Shown piece after piece: positions 1 through 7,800 of a stretch of DNA of 21,115 nt; positions within the stretch are counted from its first letter, which is position 1; each line of letters begins with the position of its first letter. The DNA is from Phycisphaerae bacterium (lineage in GTDB: Bacteria > Planctomycetota > Phycisphaerae > UBA1845): assembly GCA_029260155.1 (NCBI GenBank), contig JAJDDU010000273.1, positions 1-21,115 on the forward strand, written 5' to 3'. The notes below the pieces were generated by a model. It made no database searches. It was not told where the DNA came from and worked only from the letters and a program-made list of their open reading frames with translations. The translations under genes and the position numbers were made by a program.

Positions 1-515
1 CCGTTGCCGTTGCAATCGCACGGGGACGGGAGACAGGACGTGCCGTCGCCATTGTAAATGCCGGCGGGGCAAAACACGCCCCCATCGTTGGGACTGGCGC
101 CAGCGGCGCACGCAACATCGGTCGTCTGCCGACAATAGAAAACACTTGCTCCACCGACTGGGTCGAGAGACTTGCAATCGGCGCAGCACGCACCGCACGG
201 CACGTCGCAACAGGCTGCGCCTCCGCCTGCGATCAAACACTCAAGCGCTGCGTAGTCGCAGAAGTCGATCGTGCCATCGCAGTTGATGTCGCCACCAGGG
301 CAATCAAACGGATCGGCTATGCCGCTGGCCAAGCAGCGAAGATCGAAGACGTCCGTCCCGCCACTGCCGTCCACATCGCCATCGCAAGCGCACACTCCGG
401 CCATCGCGCTGCCTGTCATCAAGGCCCCCGCTGTCACCGCGAACGCAGCTCGCCACCACGAGCTAGCGCGGGGTTTCTTCCTACCATTACCAGAACGGAT
501 CTCTACCGATTTCAA
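1..515 (-). CDS. Secreted dockerin-like, Cys-rich protein (C-terminus cut by window edge)
   Basis: This reading frame stays open from 515 to the left edge, giving 171 residues plus part of a codon. The only start available after the upstream in-frame stop is TTG at 513-515. It is preceded by GGAGGG at 522-527 with 6-nt spacing, a strong Shine-Dalgarno. The N-terminus is a signal peptide: a basic n-region (RKKPR), a hydrophobic stretch (about 20-35), and a likely cut after SAMA (residue 39). Residues 45-95 hold two calcium-loop modules (CDGDVDGSGGTDVFDLRC and GGDINCDGTIDFCDYAALEC) that resemble a dockerin type I pair. A Cys-rich stretch follows, with GACC and a GIYNGDGTSC motif of a kind common in planctomycete exported proteins. 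The role is probably an extracellular or surface protein. The dockerin-like pair is N-terminal here, whereas such pairs usually sit at the C-terminus. The catalytic or binding part, if any, lies outside the window. Confidence 0.72.
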   Translation of the reverse strand, partial: MKSVEIRSGNGRKKPRASSWWRAAFAVTAGALMTGSAMAGVCACDGDVDGSGGTDVFDLRCLASGIADPFDCPGGDINCDGTIDFCDYAALECLIAGGGAACCDVPCGACCADCKSLDPVGGASVFYCRQTTDVACAAGASPNDGGVFCPAGIYNGDGTSCLPSPCDCNGN

Positions 516-1083
516 GGGATGCCCTCCAGATTAGAGACGTGCGCAATCGAGCGGAAACGGGCGGAACACATACGCCCGCGCCACCGAGTCCACCGGCCTA
601 TCCTGGGCGGCTCGCCACCAGATGAGAATACTTGGGCCAGGGAAGGACTGCGCCTTTTACTTGGAACCACCCTACCAAAAATCAGCCATGATTGCAAGCG
701 GCGCGTGTCGGTATAGTGGCGAGAGGTCCGCCTATTCACTTTGTCCGGTTTGGGCGATCCACAACGTCCGTAATTGCGGCCTGCGCCGACGGATGCCTCG
801 GCTGCTCGCGGCAGTGCTGTGCTGAATTTATGGCAGGGTGGAGTATCCTCGCCGCCTGTCCATCGTCTATCGCCGCCAATGTGCTGCTCGCGGCGGGGCC
901 GCATTTCGCGCCGGCTGACGAAGCGTTTCGTGCATGGGACACGTCACCCAAGGGTGAGCGATGGCTGGAAATGAACGAGGATCGCGGCCTGGTGGCGGGT
1001 TCGGGCGACGCATCGCCGCGAGCATCCGTCCCTGAAGTGCCTTCCGGTCTGGTGGGATAAAGCAGAATCTGCCGCTCCGGCGG
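516..1083. other. Intergenic stretch without a supportable gene
   Basis: This lies between the divergently transcribed secreted protein (left, minus) and rplU (right, plus). Several short overlapping frames cover it on both strands, and none shows a recognised motif. The best is a plus-strand frame at 692-1060, or from the internal ATG at 830. The part after residue 80 has fairly ordinary codon choice, but there is no SD before either start and no domain that I recognise. I leave it uncalled. No tRNA, other RNA or repeat was recognised. Confidence 0.5.
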
Positions 1084-1112
1084 TTGACTAGGCGGAAGAG
1101 AGATTGCAGAAT
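1084..1112 (+). promoter_or_regulatory. Candidate sigma-70-type promoter of rplU
   Basis: TTGACT at 1084-1089 matches the -35 consensus at 5 of 6 positions. A 17-nt spacer follows, then CAGAAT at 1107-1112, which matches TATAAT at 4 of 6. The -10 ends about 80 bases before the rplU GTG start, leaving a leader of roughly 75 nt. Within the leader GACTTGAGGTC (1148-1158) could form only a short hairpin. The call is a pattern match on one sequence. Confidence 0.4.
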
Positions 1113-1193
1113 GTGCGGTCCGGTCGGATGTTGGGCCGGGATGATCTGACTTGAGGTCTTGTTTGGTTGGCGTTGTTACGCCGGAGGTTGGTC

Positions 1194-1508
1194 GTGTACG
1201 CAGTGATCGAGGACGGTTCGCATCAGTATAAGGTTGAAGAGGGTGACACCTTCGAGGTGCAGCGCCATGACCTCAATGAAGGACAGACCACGTATGAGTT
1301 TGATCGTGTGGTCATGATCGGCGACGGGGATAACAGCAAAGTCGGCCAGCCGTACGTGGAGGGGGCGAAGGTCACCGCCAAGATCGGCGGCGAGATCAAG
1401 GGCGATAAGATCCACATCTTTAAGTTCCGCAAGCGCAAGGGCTACCGTCGCAAGACGGGACACCGCCAGCGCTTCCTTCAGCTCACGGTCGAGAAGATCG
1501 AAGGCTGA
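1194..1508 (+). CDS. rplU: Large-subunit ribosomal protein bL21
   Basis: This encodes 104 residues, the normal length for bL21, which binds 23S rRNA in the large subunit. The N-terminus (MYAVIEDGSHQYKV, then EGD) and the basic C-terminal block (KIHIFKFRKRKGYRRKTGHRQ) are family hallmarks. I chose GTG at 1194 because GGAGG at 1183-1187 sits 6 nt upstream and because family members begin at this Tyr-Ala-Val. An upstream in-frame ATG at 1167 would add nine unlike residues. In most bacteria rplU is followed directly by rpmA (bL27), often with obgE next. Here the next gene is a convergent glycosyltransferase ending 36 bp away, so the usual operon is broken. Confidence 0.95.
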   Translation: MYAVIEDGSHQYKVEEGDTFEVQRHDLNEGQTTYEFDRVVMIGDGDNSKVGQPYVEGAKVTAKIGGEIKGDKIHIFKFRKRKGYRRKTGHRQRFLQLTVEKIEG

Positions 1509-1544
1509 CGGGAACTTTAGGATTCAGAAGCTAGGATTTTGAAT

Positions 1545-2276
1545 TCACCCAGGACGTAGTCGGTACCATGTTGAGAGGATTCCGTAGGCTGCGCGCGCGA
1601 TTCCGCGCGCGGTGCCGCCGATCTTGCTTGGCGTCGGGCTTCTCAGATAGGGGACTGGTAGTTGCTGGATGCGCAAGCCTAGCTGGACGGCGCGTATTTG
1701 CATTTCGACGGTCCAGCCGAAGGCGCGATCCTGCATGTCGATCAGATCGATCGACGAGCGTCGAACGGCGCGGAAGGGTCCTAGATCGTAGTAGTCATAC
1801 CCCCAGGTCATGCGAATGAGGCGTGTTGCCAAGCGATCGCCAAAGCGTTGCGGCAGGGACATGGACCCCGCAGCGCGAAGCGGCGGCACGCGAATGCCAA
1901 TGACCAAATCGCATTCGTCGTCGCGGATGGGCTTGGTGATGGCGTCTACGAGCGTGACGTCGTCGGTCAAGTCGGCGTTGACGAACACCAACACACCGAT
2001 GCTGTCTTTCATTTCCTGCATGGCGGCCCAACAGGCTGCGCCGTAGCCGGGTTTCGGCGCGTGGCCGATGGAAGCGCCGTGCTCGCGCGCGACCTCGCTC
2101 GTGGCGTCCGTCGAGTTGTTATCGCCGACGATGATCTGCCCGAGACGCAATTCGTTGAGCGTGGGCAGGAGTTTGCGCAGGTTTTGGGCTTCGTTGAGCG
2201 CGGGGATGATGGCCGCGACGCTCTTGAGATCGGGCCGACTCCCTGCAGGCGCTTTGGGCTCCGTTCGGGGAGTCAT
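1545..2276 (-). CDS. Family 2 glycosyltransferase (polyprenyl-phosphate sugar synthase type)
   Basis: This is a 243-residue soluble GT-A fold protein. Visible motifs are the nucleotide-binding strand SVAAIIPALNEAQNL (19-33), GDNNSTDAT (51-59), the NAD(L) variant of the DXD metal site (100-103), DLGPFRAVRR (164-173) and FGWTVEMQ (187-194). This arrangement is typical of small dolichyl/undecaprenyl-phosphate-sugar synthase-like GT2 enzymes, which move a sugar from a nucleotide donor to an acceptor. No membrane segments are seen. The donor and acceptor cannot be told from sequence. Its ATG overlaps the stop of the upstream metallo-hydrolase gene as ATGA, so the two are almost certainly translationally coupled. 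The C-terminal coding region contains a perfect (CG)4 inverted repeat at 1592-1611. Confidence 0.88.
   Translation of the reverse strand: MTPRTEPKAPAGSRPDLKSVAAIIPALNEAQNLRKLLPTLNELRLGQIIVGDNNSTDATSEVAREHGASIGHAPKPGYGAACWAAMQEMKDSIGVLVFVNADLTDDVTLVDAITKPIRDDECDLVIGIRVPPLRAAGSMSLPQRFGDRLATRLIRMTWGYDYYDLGPFRAVRRSSIDLIDMQDRAFGWTVEMQIRAVQLGLRIQQLPVPYLRSPTPSKIGGTARGIARAAYGILSTWYRLRPG
1592..1611. repeat. Perfect 8-bp alternating-CG inverted repeat inside the glycosyltransferase gene
   Basis: The arms CGCGCGCG (1592-1599) and CGCGCGCG (1604-1611) flank a 4-nt ATTC loop. On the coding strand this encodes the Ala-Arg-Gly-Ile-Ala-Arg-Ala part of the C-terminal helix, so it may be a by-product of coding. 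It could form a very stable hairpin near the 3' end of the mRNA, about 50 bases before the stop. Confidence 0.6.
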
Positions 2277-2935
2277 AGGCCGTGGAGGATGAAGGGGTTC
2301 GTTGTTCGCTCGGCGCCGATGGTTGTCTCAGGACCGTGGCCGGACATCACGCGCGTGTCATCGGGCAGCGTAAGCAGCGTATTGCGGATGTTGGTCATCA
2401 GCCTCGTACCGTCGCTGTGATGGAAGTCGACGCGTCCGACGCTGCCGGCGAAGAGCGCGTCGCCGACGAATACGATGGAGTGTTCGGCGCAGTAGAGCGA
2501 TCGTGCGTCGGGCGAATGGCCAGCCACGTCGCCGACGGACCAGCGGGTTGATTCGAGTTCCAGTTCCGCCCCGACGACGAGATCCTGAACGTCTTTCGCC
2601 TCCACGACCAAGGGCGTGCCCAGATTGCTCGATAGGTTTTCGTTCGGATCCGTGAGCATGGGCCATTCACCTCGGCCGAGCCAGACGGGCAGGTCACCGG
2701 TTCCGGCGAGGACATCGTCGATGCCGGCGATGTGGTCGGCGTGGGCATGTGTAAGAATCACCGCGCGGGGGTTGAGATCGTGCTGCTCGATGACTGCGAG
2801 GATCTGCTCGGCTTGGGGCGGCGGACCGGGGTCGATGATCCAGCAGTCTCCGCCGTCCCTGAGGTACACGGTGTAACCGTTCTCCATGAACATGGGATCG
2901 TTGGTTACGTGGCAGTGCAACGTGGTGTCACTCAT
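2273..2935 (-). CDS. Metallo-beta-lactamase-fold hydrolase, glyoxalase II-like
   Basis: This 220-residue protein has the metal-binding signature THAHADH (62-68). Further ligands are H140 in AGHSPD, D159 in GDALFAGSVGR (158-168) and H200 in SGHGPET. The GD-LFAGSVGR block is characteristic of the hydroxyacylglutathione hydrolase-like branch. These are cytoplasmic dinuclear-metal thioester hydrolases or related enzymes. The usual PGHTPGS motif is changed to AGHSPDA, with Asp where small residues normally sit, so the substrate may differ. The gene overlaps the glycosyltransferase by 4 bp. The NarL-like regulator ends 132 bp upstream. The start at 2935 has only a weak purine-rich stretch upstream. 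The fold is certain; the substrate is unknown. Confidence 0.88.
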   Translation of the reverse strand: MSDTTLHCHVTNDPMFMENGYTVYLRDGGDCWIIDPGPPPQAEQILAVIEQHDLNPRAVILTHAHADHIAGIDDVLAGTGDLPVWLGRGEWPMLTDPNENLSSNLGTPLVVEAKDVQDLVVGAELELESTRWSVGDVAGHSPDARSLYCAEHSIVFVGDALFAGSVGRVDFHHSDGTRLMTNIRNTLLTLPDDTRVMSGHGPETTIGAERTTNPFILHGL

Positions 2936-3067
2936 GATTGCTGTCTCGCGGGGCTTGGTTTTCCGGGAACTCCCGTGCAGGGTCCTCTTCGGTGGGTGAG
3001 GATAGCGGCAGATCGGCGTCGCACAATACCCTTTCGAATCGAGGCGTGGAATGGTGTGGGATCGCGA

Positions 3068-3691
3068 TTACGCGGCTACGATTCCTTCGCGGATAGCGTA
3101 TCGCGTTAGTTGTACGCTGTTGTGCACGTCGACTTTTCTCATGATTCGCGTTTTGTGGTTGTCGACGGTTGCGGCGGCCAGCTTCATGGCCGCGGCGGTC
3201 TCTTTGACGGTTCGACCGGTCGCCAGATGGCTGAGTACCTCGAATTCGCGGGCCGTCAGATGCGGCGTGCCCGATCCCAAGGAGCGAGGGTTGGCGCGGC
3301 ATCCGACGACAACCGGCGTGCGATGACGTCGCCTGGCGCGCACGGTATCTACGGCGAGAGCAACCGCTTGGAACGATTCCGAGGTGGTGACAACGCCGTC
3401 CACTTCAGCACGGAGGGCGGCGGAGATGCCGGCATCGCTGGGGTCGGAGACTAGGAGAATGACGTGCAGGTCCGGCCAGGCACCCCGCAAATCACGCACG
3501 GTCGAAGACGGGAGTTGTCCCGTCACACCGCCTCCGACGATGGCGACGTCGGGGGACCCATCGTTGAGGATAGCGAACGCCTCGCGGGCGGTCGAGACTC
3601 CCGCAGCCACTTGCATGGCGATGTGCGAATCGATCATGAGCGCCAAGCCCTCCCGAAACATAATTCGGTGCTCGAGGAGGAGAACGCGCAT
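3068..3691 (-). CDS. NarL/LuxR-type regulator with degenerate (pseudo-)receiver domain
   Basis: This 207-residue protein has an N-terminal CheY-like domain (1-118) and a C-terminal LuxR-type helix-turn-helix (145-205: LTAREFEVLSHLATGRTVKE, then VDNHKTRIMRKV). Aligned by eye to NarL-like receivers, the acidic pair is E7-H8, the phosphoacceptor Asp is G53 (PDVAIVGGG instead of PDVVLLDL) and the conserved Lys is T103 (DGVVTT). Normal aspartyl phosphorylation therefore looks impossible. It probably binds DNA and is controlled by ligand, dimerisation or protein contact. I chose the ATG at 3691 because homology starts there; a GTG at 3739 would add 16 unlike residues, and neither has a clear SD. 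A canonical FixJ-type regulator lies 88 bp upstream on the same strand, and no kinase gene is present. Confidence 0.85.
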   Translation of the reverse strand: MRVLLLEHRIMFREGLALMIDSHIAMQVAAGVSTAREAFAILNDGSPDVAIVGGGVTGQLPSSTVRDLRGAWPDLHVILLVSDPSDAGISAALRAEVDGVVTTSESFQAVALAVDTVRARRRHRTPVVVGCRANPRSLGSGTPHLTAREFEVLSHLATGRTVKETAAAMKLAAATVDNHKTRIMRKVDVHNSVQLTRYAIREGIVAA

Positions 3692-3779
3692 CGGACAATC
3701 AGACTCGGGCAACGGTGACTCCCCTTGTCGGCGGCACACGACGCAAGTCGGGCAATCGCAACTCCACGATCAGCTACAG

Positions 3780-4496
3780 TTAGTCGGATCGGTTGTCTGC
3801 GGGGGCCGACTCGATAGGGGTTTCCCCAGGCGGAGGGGCTAGTTTCTCGCGATCACGCCGCGCGGTCAGATAGATTCGCGCGAGGTCCACGGCTGTTTTG
3901 GCCTGGAGCTTCTTCATCAGACGTGAGCGATGAATCTCGATGGTCTTAACGCTAATGCCGAACCGGTGAGCGACTTGCTTGTTCCCCATGCCCACCACGA
4001 TCAGGTCCATGACTTCGCGCTCGCGCGGAGTCAACAGGGCGAGGCGCGACTCGACGTCAACAAGACCGGCTTGTTGTTCGCGTGTCGCGCGATCCAGTGC
4101 AAGCGCCCGGTGAACGCAGTCCAAGAGGACCGCTTTTTCGTACGGCTTCTCGATGAAATCGACCGCGCCGCCTTTCATGGCCCGCACGGCTGAGTCCACG
4201 TCGCCGTAGCCGGTCACCACGATTACCGGGATGCTGAATCGTCGCGCCGTCAGTGAGTTCTGGAGATCTTCCCCGCTCATGCCAGGCATGTGCAGATCGA
4301 GAAGGAGGCACCCAGGCTGCTCCGGGCTGTACGCTGCGAGAAACTCCTCGGCTGAAGCGTGAGTCTGGACACGCAACCCGCAGGACTCAACCAGCCAGCG
4401 AAGCGAATGTCGAATACTCGGATCGTCCTCGACCACGAACACTGTTGCTACGTTCACCACGTCGCTCACTTCCAGATGTGAAGCCGTATTGGACAT
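3780..4496 (-). CDS. FixJ-family response regulator
   Basis: This 238-residue protein has a canonical receiver: acidic pair E23-D24-D25, phosphoacceptor D67 (LLLDLHMPGMSG), T95 (VVTGYGD) and K117 (FIEKPY). A short linker is followed by a LuxR/FixJ helix-turn-helix (about 154-212: LTPREREVMDLIVVGMGNKQ, then VKTIEIHRSRLMKK). A Pro-rich tail of about 25 residues is not part of the core fold. Such proteins activate transcription when phosphorylated by a partner histidine kinase. No kinase is encoded here, so it is an orphan within the window. The gene reads toward the pseudo-receiver regulator, and the two may be co-transcribed. Confidence 0.93.
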   Translation of the reverse strand: MSNTASHLEVSDVVNVATVFVVEDDPSIRHSLRWLVESCGLRVQTHASAEEFLAAYSPEQPGCLLLDLHMPGMSGEDLQNSLTARRFSIPVIVVTGYGDVDSAVRAMKGGAVDFIEKPYEKAVLLDCVHRALALDRATREQQAGLVDVESRLALLTPREREVMDLIVVGMGNKQVAHRFGISVKTIEIHRSRLMKKLQAKTAVDLARIYLTARRDREKLAPPPGETPIESAPADNRSD

Positions 4497-4844
4497 ATGG
4501 CCGCCAACGCGCTTACCAAGGTATCTTCGTAACCCACGCCGACGCTCGTCCCCTTGTAGCTATACGGAGCATACTCGATGGACCGTGCTGCCTGCAAGGT
4601 TGTTCTCGTTGCCTTCGGTGCTATCGGGACGACGACGGAGCAGTGGGGTCATCAACCGCGTGTCTCTGACTTCATCACGCAAGCATGTCCTCGCGGAATG
4701 ATGCGCACGAGCAATCCGCCCTCTGCGACGCAATTCACAAGACACGTACCACCCTTAATACTCTCTTTCACATGAGCTTACGCACCGCTCGGTGTACGCT
4801 CCAATGTGACCAAAGGCCATGAATGGTCCGACCGCGTCCGAAAA
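4497..4844. other. Intergenic region between the metalloprotease and the FixJ-type regulator
   Basis: This 348-bp region holds the 3' flank of the protease and the 5' flank of the regulator, both on the minus strand. No convincing gene is present; the frame at 4560-4745 has no motif or SD. A small inverted repeat, CACCG-CT-CGGTG at 4783-4794, lies 51 bp past the protease stop and could end its transcript, but no T-run follows on the minus strand. Weak -10-like hexamers lie around 4565-4580, and I do not call a promoter. Confidence 0.45.
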
Positions 4845-7800
4845 TCAGCCGTTGAAAAATGCCTGGAATACGACGAAGTCCCGCATGTCGACGTCGGCAT
4901 CCTGGTCAATGTCTACGGATTGGCATCCGGGCGGAATAGTGCCGCCAGGCCCGGTAATGCAGGCATCGAACACCGTGAAATCGACAAGATCGACATCTCC
5001 GTCACCGTCGGTATCTCCGGGAAGGATGCACACACCGCCGTCGTTGCATGCGTCGATTCGGCCATCTCCGTCGCAGTCACTCGCATTACCCAGGGCCAGA
5101 TCGCACTCGTCGGGAACGAGATTGTGGTTGCAGTCGTAGCTGTCGCCGAACGGAATAACGTCCAAGCGGTCCATCGTGCTGTTGGCATTGCAGTCAACTT
5201 CGCATGCGTCGGGGACGCCGTTTCCGTTGTCGTCAAGGCTGATCCCGTTGGAGATGTCGCAGGGGTCCGGCACGCTGTTCAGGTTGCAGTCGGATTGCCA
5301 GCCGGGGGCAAAATCAAAACCGGTCGGAAACGACAATTCCGAGTCGTTCCCAAGGACGTAGGACCGAATGAAGTTCCCGTTGGCAACATCGAACTCGAAG
5401 ATGCGTGTGGTGTTGAGATGCAGCTGGACAGCGCGCCCCTGCGAATCACCCACTTCGGGCGCAGCCTGTCCGACGCGGCTTCTGCTGACGTACACGTTGC
5501 CGTTCGGACCGACACGCAGGCACCAAGGCCGATCGAGTGTCAACGCGACCTCCGTACCGTTATGGTTGAACTTCTGCAAAAATGCGCCGGTGTCACCGTC
5601 GTACTCGAGCACCTCATCGGTCAGGTAACTCGCGACCAGCAGATTGCCGTCCGGCTTAAATACCAAGCCCTTCGGCGCACTCAGACCGCCGTTGTCTGCC
5701 GCGACGACGAAGGGGGCGATGAACGCACCATTCGATCCGTCGTATTGCAACACCTGATCGTCGCGGGAGCAGACAAACAGGTTTCCGTTGGGACCGAACG
5801 TCAGGCCTGTGGGGTGCAGCAGCCCCCCCGCCCCTGTCGCAACGAACACGCCGACGAATGAACCGGTGTTGCCGTCGTATTCAAGTACCGAGTCGATCAG
5901 TTCGCTGCAAACGAACAGATTGCCGTTGGCGCCGAAGGTCAGACCAGCCGGGCGCGAAAGGCCTCCGTCGCCCGCTGGTACGAAATCGCTCACATACGCG
6001 CCGGTCGCGCTGTCGAAGGCAACGACCCTGTGATCCAGCGCGCTGCTTACCAAAACACGTCCGTCCGGAGCGATGACCAAGTCCGCGCCGAGAGAAACCT
6101 GGCCTGCTTCGGAGGTTCGAACGCGCACGCCCGTGGCGGCGTGGAACTCGCCGACGACGTCGAGCGTTGTACTCGCGACCCACATGTTGTGTGCGTGTGC
6201 GAGCGCGTCGGCGTCAACGGTTCCGTCGCCATCGCAGTCCTCGCATGCGTCGAGCACGGTGTCGCGATTGATGTCCAGGGTCATGTCGGCGAGGATTTCG
6301 TTGTAATCCGATTGACCGTCGCCGTCGCAGTCCGGCTCGCACGCGTCGGGGATGTTGTTTCCGTACAGGTCTGAACTGTTGTTCAGGAAAATGTCCCACG
6401 TGTCGGGTATTTGGTTGCCGTTGCAGTCCGATTCACATTCGTCCGGAAGACCGTTGCCATTGACATCGAAGCTGGTCTCCTGGGCGATGTCTTGGTCGTC
6501 GAGGACTGTGTTGGTGTTGCAATCCTCGCATTCGTCCGGGACGCCGTTGGCGTTTTCGTCGTCGCTTGTGGCGAACTGAATGTCTAGTGTATCATCGATG
6601 CTGTTGCTGTTGCAGTCGTCGGCGACGCACTGCACAGCCGTGATGAACGACTCCATGATATCCTGGACGGTGGCGTGGAAACGCATGTCCTGATTGGCGT
6701 TCCCACCGCTTCTGGTTTGACCGCAGTAAGCCATGATAGTGCCGCGCCGCGAAGGACCGTCCAAACTGTTACAGATATCGATCCCGTAGGCGTGGGTGTG
6801 GTTGCTGTCGCAGTTGTGGCCCAACTCGTGGGCGGCGACGCGGGCGTCGTAATTCCAGATGTGCGGCTGCCAGTTGCTCGTGGAGAACCCTTGGATATAG
6901 CCGACCACGGAGTAGCCAAGCGATCCACATAGGGTGCCCAACCAGGCGACGCCGCCATACGGCAGGTCGCGCCGTCCGGACACGAATTGCGCGGCGTCAC
7001 GTTGGACGTCGCCCATGCTGTCGTTCCAGTATTCTCGAAAGGCGAAGAGGGGGTCGGGCTCATTGAAGAGGTCGTCGGGCGTGTCCCATATGCGGACAAA
7101 CGAAAGCTCGATGCGTGTGTTGACGTCCCGAATGTACACATCGCTCATGATGGCGAACATCTCAACGATGTACGCTGCGGCTGCGTCGGCATCGCCGAAA
7201 AGTTGATAGAACTCGTAGTCGGTCTCAACGGCAAGCTCGAGAACTTGCATCCCACGAGAAATCGTCCCTGTTGCGGCGGCAACTGGCGCCGACAAATCGC
7301 GCGCTGCGGTCGTCGTCGTGGCATTCAAGCCGCACAAGGGGAGCCCAGCGGGAAGCGCGCCACTGGCTTGGCCGCCCACTGACATCACCATTTGTGTTCC
7401 GTCGCCCGCCTTCGAAGCGTAGAGACGCTGCCGCGCGCCGTGGCCGGGTTGGATCATCGCGAAGCTGCCCGAGTCGTGAATAGCCAGGAACACATGCGAT
7501 CCGCCTCGACCCGCGACCCGCCCGCGCAGCAGGTTCACCCGCGACGGGTCGAAATCAAGCGGCATATCGTCGCCGTTGCGGCGGCCAATCACGAAGCGCG
7601 TGCTGGGGCGCGTCACGCGAAACGGCTCAACCACGAGATCGATTCCACGACCCGCATCGAGCGGGAAGGACTCGATGGTGAACGGCTGGCCTTGGTTCTG
7701 TAGCCGCGACCGTTGCGATTCATCGAGGACGACCACGGTCGCTCCATCGTGCGACCGCGCGTTGATGAACAGCCGCGAACGCGCAGCGTCGGGCGTCTCA

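Noticed and set aside
692..1060. Possible small protein of 122 residues (or 76 from ATG 830)
   Set aside because: It has no SD, no motif and several competing frames on both strands. It cannot be supported without homologues.
4806..5861. Long open frame on the plus strand (351 codons)
   Set aside because: It is antisense to the metalloprotease, whose domains are unmistakable. The translation is a repetitive Val/Ala-rich shadow of the Asp/Asn repeats, and no SD or family motif is present.
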